Source: a bacterium
GTDB taxonomy: Bacteria > JAHJDO01
Reading direction: 5' to 3'
DNA: 6,185 nucleotides
NCBI GenBank assembly: GCA_023129655.1
Contig: JAGMBN010000073.1
Location: 1 to 6,185 of the forward strand
Shown: one piece after another, positions 1-4,849 of the stretch
How positions within the stretch are numbered: position 1 is the stretch's first letter
Layout of the letters: the number at the start of each line of letters is the position of its first letter
Position numbers and translations under genes: made by a program
Notes under the pieces: generated by a model
What the model was told of the DNA's origin: nothing
The model's database searches: none
The model's input: only the letters and a program-made list of their open reading frames with translations

Positions 1-128
1 TAAAGGTAGGAAAGAGAAAATTTGTAAAAATAAAACCAAATGTCAGGTGAGAAAAAAATATCGGATTTAATATAAAACGTGCAGATGTTACCTGTTAGTC
101 ATATATTTTCCACCAAACTACAAAATTC

Positions 129-156
129 TTGCTATTATTTTTGACTATGGTAGAAT
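129..156 (+). promoter_or_regulatory. Candidate extended -10 promoter for the DUF4143 ATPase gene
   Basis: A -35-like TTGCTA (129-134, 4 of 6 consensus bases) is separated by 16 bp from TAGAAT (151-156, 5 of 6), which is preceded by TG at 148-149, the extended -10 signature. Transcription would start near 163, giving a leader of about 23 nt that contains the ribosome binding site. A better-looking TTGACT at 141-146 lacks a convincing -10 at normal spacing. The call rests only on consensus matching in A+T-rich DNA. Confidence 0.4.
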
Positions 157-173
157 CTATATGAATTCTAATT

Positions 174-178
174 GGAGG
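174..178 (+). promoter_or_regulatory. Ribosome binding site of the ATPase gene
   Basis: GGAGG lies 7 nt upstream of the ATG at 186. It is a textbook Shine-Dalgarno site and fixes the start of the following gene. Confidence 0.8.
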
Positions 179-185
179 TTTTTAT

Positions 186-1367
186 ATGGTAATAAAGAGA
201 TATTTGGAAAAAGCAGTCAGTAATGACCTGCAAGAGAAAATGGTATTTGTTGGAGGCCCGAGACAGGTAGGGAAAACTACTTTGGCTTTGAGTGTTGGAA
301 ATAAATTTTATTCTAATAAATATGCATATCTTAATTGGGATAATAGGGATGATAGAAAAACTATTTTAAACTCCAGCTTAAGAGCGGATAAAAAATTAAT
401 TATTTTTGATGAAATTCATAAGTATAGGGATTGGAAGAATTATCTAAAGGGAGAATACGACAAGTATAAAGACAGGTTTAGGATAATTGTAACAGGAAGC
501 GCGCGGCTTGATCTTTACAAAAAGGGAGGCGATTCTTTATTGGGAAGATATTACTACTACAGATTAAATCCATTTTCATTAAATGAGCTTTTAGGCAAGA
601 GTGAGAAAGTGAATGTATTTAAAGAGCTTGAATTTCCCAGCGCCAAAAAAGAGGATAAGGAAGCATTTGATATGCTTTTGAAATTTGGCGGATTCCCCGA
701 AATAATTATTAAACAGAGCGAGAAAACATTAAGACGTTGGCATAATCAAAGAGTAGATAGATTAATCAAAGAAGATATAAGGGATATAGAGAATGTTAGG
801 GATTTGTCTGCATTGCAAATTCTAGTGGAAATTCTTCCTGAAAGAGTAGGCTCTTTGTTATCATTGAATTCACTGAGAGAAGATTTAAGAGTAACTCATA
901 AAACAATATCCTTCTGGGTAGACATACTGGAAAGGTTTTACTACCACTTTAGAATTTATTCATTTAGAAGCAGCAAAATAAAATCACTAAGAAAAGAATC
1001 AAAAATTTATTTATGGGACTGGTCAGAATTAAAAGATGAAGGACCAAAATTTGAAAATATAATAGCATCTCATCTTTTAAAATTTTGCCATTTTCTGGTT
1101 GATTCCGAAGGATACAAAGCAAATCTTTATTATTTAAGAGATATTGAGAAAAGAGAAGTAGATTTTCTAGTGACTATTGATGAGAAACCATGGTTTTCTG
1201 TAGAGGCAAAGACGTCATTTAAAAAAATTCCAACTTCTCTGAAATATTTTAGAGATAGATTGAAAATTCCATTTGTTTATGAAGTAGTAAATGACAATGA
1301 CATAGACTTTTTGAAAGATGATATTAGAGTTATTAGTGCCAATAAGTTTTTAAGAGGCCTAATTTGA
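186..1367 (+). CDS. AAA_14/DUF4143 family ATP-binding protein
   Basis: This is a stand-alone P-loop ATPase of 393 aa, a normal length for the family. Visible motifs in order: Walker A GPRQVGKT (residues 24-31); Walker B LIIFDE (71-76) followed by IH; a sensor-like VTGSAR (102-107) with GR at 120-121; the family's GGFPE block (168-172); a probable winged-helix segment at about 211-262; and a C-terminal DUF4143 domain. That domain has a PD-(D/E)XK-like pattern, D326 followed by E340-A-K342. Members are common as isolated genes in anaerobic bacteria and archaea. Their role is unproven, and nuclease activity is suggested only by the fold. The ATG start is supported by GGAGG 7 nt upstream. The gene has its own candidate promoter, 190 bp separate it from the next gene, and it looks more A+T-rich than its neighbours, so it is probably an accessory and perhaps transferred gene. 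The family call is secure, the function is not. Confidence 0.9.
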   Translation: MVIKRYLEKAVSNDLQEKMVFVGGPRQVGKTTLALSVGNKFYSNKYAYLNWDNRDDRKTILNSSLRADKKLIIFDEIHKYRDWKNYLKGEYDKYKDRFRIIVTGSARLDLYKKGGDSLLGRYYYYRLNPFSLNELLGKSEKVNVFKELEFPSAKKEDKEAFDMLLKFGGFPEIIIKQSEKTLRRWHNQRVDRLIKEDIRDIENVRDLSALQILVEILPERVGSLLSLNSLREDLRVTHKTISFWVDILERFYYHFRIYSFRSSKIKSLRKESKIYLWDWSELKDEGPKFENIIASHLLKFCHFLVDSEGYKANLYYLRDIEKREVDFLVTIDEKPWFSVEAKTSFKKIPTSLKYFRDRLKIPFVYEVVNDNDIDFLKDDIRVISANKFLRGLI

Positions 1368-1530
1368 AAAAAAACTAGTTCGCTGGATAATTTTTGCTGA
1401 GTTTAAGGTTTTTCATATGGATGTATTCAGGACACAAAAAATCAAGAATAAGCTCTTTTAGAATACGAATCATAAAACAAATTTCTTGCGTATTATGAAC
1501 AATACCCCAAAATTTCATTAACAATGTGAT
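1368..1530. other. A+T-rich intergenic region, no gene recognised
   Basis: I found no coding frame with a ribosome binding site, no hairpin followed by a T-tract, and no riboswitch-like conserved core here. AATACG (1462-1467) and CGTATT (1489-1494) form a small inverted repeat. CGTATTATG occurs at 1489-1497 and again at 1552-1560 across the operon promoter's -10 box. With no visible terminator, transcription of the ATPase gene may run on into the next operon. Confidence 0.5.
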
Positions 1531-1559
1531 TTGACAAAAAATTAGAATTTACGTATTAT
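1531..1559 (+). promoter_or_regulatory. Near-consensus sigma70-type promoter of the HD-GYP/amrB/glycosyltransferase operon
   Basis: TTGACA (1531-1536, perfect) is followed after exactly 17 bp by TATTAT (1554-1559, 5 of 6). Transcription would begin about 7 nt past the -10 box, near 1566. The -10 box overlaps the ATG at 1558-1560, and the next in-frame ATG is at 1567, so the predicted mRNA would be essentially leaderless. A weaker alternative is TTAACA (1518-1523) with TAGAAT (1543-1548) at 19-bp spacing. It would start near 1555 and also leave almost no leader. Confidence 0.65.
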
Positions 1560-2793
1560 GCTAACCATGGGGAAAGTTCAAAAAGAAGTAGTAAATGAAA
1601 CAAAACAAATCGTAGAGCAGCTAGAAAAAATGAAAATTGTTCTCAACACAGTAAAAGTTGAAAAAGAAGTAACAAATGAGACAAAGCAAATCGCGAAGCA
1701 GTTGGAAGAAACAAAAATTGCTCTCGATAAAAAAGTAAAGCAACTAGAGATTCTGCACAGAATTGGGGAGGCGCTTACTCTTCAGCTGGATATACAAAAG
1801 TTACTAGTATCCATTATTAGGTTAATCTCCCAAAAAACTTTAACAGAAAAAATATCTATTATGCTTATTGACAAAAGAACAAAACAACTGCGAATAAGAG
1901 CTGCAAAGGGTTTGACTAAAACAAAGATTAAAACTGTTAAGTTCAAAATTGGAGAAGGCGTTGCTGGCTGGGTTGCAAGAGAAGGGAAACCTGTTCTTAT
2001 AAAGAATGTGCTCAGAGCCTCCAAATTTAAAAATATTATGAATAGAAAAGAAAAAAGGCAGCTCATATGTGTGCCTCTGAAAGTCAGGGCAAAAACAATA
2101 GGTGTAATAAATGTTGAAGAAAAGGCTGGCGGACTTGCCGTTACAAGGGACGACCTGACAATACTTAGCACTATAGGTTATGAAGCTGCTATAGCTGTAA
2201 GTAATGCTCTTCTTTTTGATGAACTTCAACAGAGTTACTTTAATACAATAACCGCTTTAGTTAGGGCCATGGAGGCAAAGGAGCCATATACACAAGGTCA
2301 TTCAGATAGAGTTAAAAAATACGCCTTGGCTATAGCCAGAGAAGTGAATTTATCTAATGAAAATATAGAATTAATAAAACGGTTTGGCGCTTTACATGAC
2401 ATTGGGAAAATAGGAATCCCAATAAGAATACTAAATAAGCCGGGTAAACTGACTAATGAAGAATGGAAGATCATTAAAAGCCATCCGCGTATTGGAGTAA
2501 CAATAATTGAAACTATAGATTTTATGAAATTGGCAAAACCAATTATTCTGAGCCATCACGAGCGGCATGATGGGAAAGGATATCCAATGAGGCTACGGGA
2601 TAAAAAGATCCCATTGCTTGCTAAAATATTCAGCATTGCGGACGCGTATGACGCAATGTTATCCGACAGGCCATATAGAAAGGCGTTTAATAAAGAATAC
2701 GCTTTGGCTGAATTAGCGCGTGGCGCAGGTACGCAATTTGATCCCCGTTTTGTTAGAGCGGCAATTAGGGCTTTCAAGAAGCTAAAGGAATGA
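1558..2793 (+). CDS. GAF and HD-GYP domain protein, probable cyclic-di-GMP phosphodiesterase
   Basis: This predicted soluble signalling protein of 411 aa has no transmembrane segment. Residues 6-62 form a charged coiled coil made of a 27-residue tandem duplication. A GAF sensor domain spans about 63-220 and includes GEGVAGWVAREGKPV. An HD-GYP domain spans about 228-410. Its metal and catalytic motifs all appear intact: H248-SDRV, H280-D281 in LHDIGK, H309-P-x-x-G, HHERHDGKGYP (333-343), DAYDAM followed by SDRPYR (362-374), and GTQFDP near the end. Intact HD-GYP domains typically hydrolyse c-di-GMP to pGpG or GMP, and the GAF ligand is unknown. The frame opens after TAG at 1543. ATG 1558 is the longest start, but it lies in the -10 box, so ATG 1567 (residue 4) is likelier if that promoter is real. 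Neither has a Shine-Dalgarno site. The stop overlaps amrB by 4 bases. Confidence 0.93.
   Translation: MLTMGKVQKEVVNETKQIVEQLEKMKIVLNTVKVEKEVTNETKQIAKQLEETKIALDKKVKQLEILHRIGEALTLQLDIQKLLVSIIRLISQKTLTEKISIMLIDKRTKQLRIRAAKGLTKTKIKTVKFKIGEGVAGWVAREGKPVLIKNVLRASKFKNIMNRKEKRQLICVPLKVRAKTIGVINVEEKAGGLAVTRDDLTILSTIGYEAAIAVSNALLFDELQQSYFNTITALVRAMEAKEPYTQGHSDRVKKYALAIAREVNLSNENIELIKRFGALHDIGKIGIPIRILNKPGKLTNEEWKIIKSHPRIGVTIIETIDFMKLAKPIILSHHERHDGKGYPMRLRDKKIPLLAKIFSIADAYDAMLSDRPYRKAFNKEYALAELARGAGTQFDPRFVRAAIRAFKKLKE
1573..1734 (+). repeat. Two-copy 81-bp in-frame tandem repeat in the HD-GYP gene
   Basis: Copies at 1573-1653 and 1654-1734 encode residues 6-32 and 33-59. I count 62 of 81 bases and 17 of 27 residues identical; both copies share the core NETKQI. 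Of 13 differing codons, 10 change the amino acid. Both copies are rich in K and E with spaced V, I and L, as in a coiled coil. The 27-residue unit is one short of four heptads, so the second copy would be shifted by one in heptad register. Confidence 0.85.
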
Positions 2794-3617
2794 AGCGTTA
2801 TTATGCGAAGCATTGCTTCAGAAATCCTGCAGTAGCCGGGCAATTCTATCCTGCCTCAAAAAAGCAGCTCGTTTGCGAAATAGAAAAATACATTAATAAA
2901 AAAACATCAAAAGAAAAAATTCTGGGTATTGTTTCGCCTCATGCAGGTTACATTTATTCAGGAGAAACCGCAGCACTCGCACTATCAAAAGCAGAACTGC
3001 CGGATAATATAATCATCCTGGGCCCTAATCATACCGGAGCTGGCGCAAAATTTTCCATAATGGCTCATGGCATGTGGAATACACCTATGGGGAATGTCAA
3101 TATTAACGGCGAACTTGCAGAAATAATATTGGATAAAACCTGTTTGGTAAAAGAGGGTGAAGAAGCGCAGATTTACGAACATTCAATAGAGGTTCAGCTC
3201 CCTATTATTCAATATCTTAAGAGTAATTTTAGATTTGTCCCAATTGTGGTTTCATATGGTGATATTAAACAGTATCAGGAGATTGGGTCCGCAATTGCAA
3301 GCGCAATAGAGGATTTTGAGGAGGAAGCGCTTATTATAGCCAGTTCTGATATGACGCATTATGAATCGTCTGAAACCGCAAAGACCAAAGATGATCTGGC
3401 CATTGAATCCATATTAGCCTTGGATGAGGCAGGGCTTTTTAACAGGGTCCAGAAATATAATATTTCTATGTGTGGCTGTGGACCTGTGTGCATTATGCTT
3501 GCAGCGTGCAAGAAGCTGGGCGCAAAGTATGCAAAGCTGGTAAAATATACTAATAGCGGAGAGGTAACAGGAGATTTTGCTCAGGTAGTTGGTTATGCAG
3601 GAATAACTATAAAGTGA
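2790..3617 (+). CDS. amrB: AmmeMemoRadiSam system protein B (Memo family)
   Basis: This 275-aa protein of the Memo family resembles class III extradiol dioxygenases in fold, although dioxygenase activity has not been established for the family. Hallmarks: the N-terminal PAVAGQFYP (residues 13-21), SPHAGY with H51 (49-54), GPNH with H81 (78-81), EHSIEVQLP with H131, SSDMTHY with H190 (185-191), and MCGCGPV with C228 (227-233). The histidines and the cysteine correspond to the putative metal-binding site of human MEMO1. The protein is complete and normal in length. ATG 2790 shares an ATGA with the stop of the HD-GYP gene. The only purine-rich stretch (AAAGGA, 2784-2789) directly abuts the start codon, so translation probably depends on coupling. 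The gene also overlaps the glycosyltransferase downstream. The usual partners, AMMECR1 (protein A) and the radical-SAM enzyme, are not in this window. The cellular function of this system is unknown. Confidence 0.93.
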   Translation: MKRYYAKHCFRNPAVAGQFYPASKKQLVCEIEKYINKKTSKEKILGIVSPHAGYIYSGETAALALSKAELPDNIIILGPNHTGAGAKFSIMAHGMWNTPMGNVNINGELAEIILDKTCLVKEGEEAQIYEHSIEVQLPIIQYLKSNFRFVPIVVSYGDIKQYQEIGSAIASAIEDFEEEALIIASSDMTHYESSETAKTKDDLAIESILALDEAGLFNRVQKYNISMCGCGPVCIMLAACKKLGAKYAKLVKYTNSGEVTGDFAQVVGYAGITIK

Positions 3618-4729
3618 AATATCCTATTCGCATCTTCTATCTCATAACAGAATTGGATATTGGCGGCGCGGAAAACATGCTTTTTGCACTGGCGCAGCGC
3701 ATTGATAAAAACAAGTTCATTCCGGAGGTCGGCTGCTTAAAAGGGAAAGGCATGGTTGGAAAGAAACTGGAAGCTCTTGGAATAAAGGTAAAATACTTTC
3801 ATATTGAAAAACTATGGCATATATATAAACTCGCTAACATTGTTTCCTTTTTGAGACAGGGGCGCTTTGATATTCTTCATTCCTATCTTTTTCATGCAAA
3901 TATCATAGGAAGAATTTGTGGGAAACTCGCTGGTATCCTGATCATTGTTTCATCAATCCGTGTGTGCGAGAGGGAGAAACTGTATCATTTGTGGATGGAT
4001 AGAATCACGAACTGGATGGTAGATATTGAGATATGCGTGTCAAAAGAAGTTAAAAACTTCACAATAGAAAAAGCCAACATACCAGAGCATAAACTTGAGG
4101 TTGTTGAGAATGGAATTCCTGATTCATTCCTCAATGCAGTTACATCGCATAGAAATAAAAAGGCTCATTCGCTCGTTATTGGCACTGTTGCCAGATTGTC
4201 TGAACAGAAGGGAATAAAATATCTCTTGCATGCGGCAAAAAGAGTGATTAATAAATTCCCTGATATTACATTTATCATAGCAGGAAATGGCTCGCAGAGA
4301 GAAAAGCTTGGTGATTTATCAATTGAGCTTGGCATCTCGGATAAAGTTAAATTCCCGGGTTTTAGAAATGATATTCCAGAACTATTATTTGTTATAGATA
4401 TTTTTGTTCTGCCTTCTTTGTGGGAAGGAATGCCGAATGTGCTATTAGAAGCTATGGCAGCAGGGAAACCTGTTATTGCAACTGATACAGGAGGGTCAAA
4501 AGACATTATAGACAGCAGCATAAATGGCATACTGGTGGAGCCTGGAAATTCAGAAGCGCTTGCTGAAGCTATTCTAAAACTCTTAGAAGATCCTGCGCAA
4601 AGACAAAGATTGGGAGAATCTGCAAAGCAAACAGTTAAAGAAAGATTTCCTATTGATAAAATGATTTCCAAGACAGAACAAGTTTATGCTCAATTAATCA
4701 AGCAAAGAGATGCCAATTTCGTCATGTAA
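3614..4729 (+). CDS. Family 4 glycosyltransferase (GT-B fold)
   Basis: This 371-aa retaining glycosyltransferase of the GT4/Glycos_transf_1 type should move a sugar from a nucleotide-activated donor to an acceptor that cannot be read from the sequence. The N-terminal acceptor domain begins with the typical ELDIGGAEN (residues 13-21). The donor domain begins near GTVARLSEQKG (190-200), continues through IIAGNGSQREKL, and contains the EX7E motif E271/E279 in LWEGMPNVLLEAMAAGKPVI. It ends with GILVEPGN and a helical tail. No signal peptide or transmembrane helix is obvious, so it is probably cytosolic or peripherally membrane-bound. The start is GTG at 3614, overlapping the amrB stop as GTGA. 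CAGGA ending at 3602 could serve as a ribosome binding site 11 nt upstream. It is probably the last gene of the operon. Likely products are lipopolysaccharide, capsule or another surface glycan, but the single gene does not decide this. Confidence 0.92.
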   Translation: MKYPIRIFYLITELDIGGAENMLFALAQRIDKNKFIPEVGCLKGKGMVGKKLEALGIKVKYFHIEKLWHIYKLANIVSFLRQGRFDILHSYLFHANIIGRICGKLAGILIIVSSIRVCEREKLYHLWMDRITNWMVDIEICVSKEVKNFTIEKANIPEHKLEVVENGIPDSFLNAVTSHRNKKAHSLVIGTVARLSEQKGIKYLLHAAKRVINKFPDITFIIAGNGSQREKLGDLSIELGISDKVKFPGFRNDIPELLFVIDIFVLPSLWEGMPNVLLEAMAAGKPVIATDTGGSKDIIDSSINGILVEPGNSEALAEAILKLLEDPAQRQRLGESAKQTVKERFPIDKMISKTEQVYAQLIKQRDANFVM

Positions 4730-4754
4730 TACACAAATGATAATGTCCTATTTG

Positions 4755-4772
4755 GCACATTTCTAAATGTGC
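4755..4772. promoter_or_regulatory. Perfect 18-bp palindrome, candidate operator upstream of ftsH
   Basis: GCACATTT (4755-4762) and AAATGTGC (4765-4772) are exact inverted copies separated by CT. The palindrome directly abuts a perfect TTGACA at 4773-4778. No T-tract follows, so a terminator is unlikely. An 8-bp half-site with a 2-bp centre is typical of a dimeric repressor or activator site, but no regulator is encoded nearby. Confidence 0.5.
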
Positions 4773-4779
4773 TTGACAC

Positions 4780-4801
4780 CATGTTGTCTTTTTACAACGT
4801 G
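4780..4801 (+). repeat. Imperfect inverted repeat upstream of ftsH
   Basis: CATGTTGT (4780-4787) and ACAACGTG (4794-4801) pair over 8 positions with one G.U, around the 6-nt loop CTTTTT. As RNA this would be a modest hairpin; as DNA it could be a protein site. It overlaps the candidate -35 element of ftsH. It also shares CATGTTGT with a second imperfect palindrome at 4775-4788, in which 12 of 14 bases are symmetric. Confidence 0.4.
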
Positions 4802-4812
4802 TATGCTAACAT
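4784..4812 (+). promoter_or_regulatory. Candidate ftsH promoter
   Basis: TTGTCT (4784-4789, 4 of 6) is 17 bp from TAACAT (4807-4812, 4 of 6), which is preceded by TG at 4804-4805 as in extended -10 promoters. Transcription would start near 4819, leaving a leader of about 31 nt. Two competing elements are each better matches but lack a partner at normal spacing: TTGACA at 4773-4778 and a perfect TATAAT at 4819-4824. A promoter in this gap is likely; its exact position is not settled. Confidence 0.35.
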
Positions 4813-4836
4813 TCGCAATATAATTTAAATATGTAT

Positions 4837-4842
4837 AAGGAG
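4837..4842 (+). promoter_or_regulatory. Ribosome binding site deciding the TTG start of ftsH
   Basis: AAGGAG lies 7 nt upstream of TTG 4850. The nearby ATG at 4831 is in another frame and precedes this site. The ftsH frame is closed by TAA at 4826-4828, leaving no ATG or GTG start before 4850. Confidence 0.8.
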
Positions 4843-4849
4843 TGCAAAA

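Noticed and set aside
1..128. Possible tail of an upstream gene or a small gene
   Set aside because: Stop codons are frequent, no start with a ribosome binding site leads into an extended frame, and no protein motif is recognisable.
1368..1557. Possible riboswitch or leader RNA controlling the HD-GYP gene
   Set aside because: The predicted transcription start leaves no leader, and no conserved c-di-GMP riboswitch core or terminator hairpin could be seen.
1782..2229. Two overlapping minus-strand open frames of about 129 codons opposite the GAF domain
   Set aside because: They lie wholly within the HD-GYP gene, whose conserved domains explain the sequence, and their translations show no recognisable motif.
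4165..4671. Minus-strand open frame of 168 codons opposite the glycosyltransferase
   Set aside because: The opposite strand encodes the conserved donor domain with the EX7E motif, so this frame is a shadow of that codon pattern.
4753..4767. TGGCAC resembling a sigma54 -24 element
   Set aside because: Sigma54 promoters need GC ten bases after GG. The bases at 4766-4767 are AA, so the -12 element is missing.
4755..4772. Palindrome as an intrinsic terminator of the upstream operon
   Set aside because: The loop is only 2 nt (4 if the last pair opens), the stem is A+T-rich at its apex, and no run of T follows.
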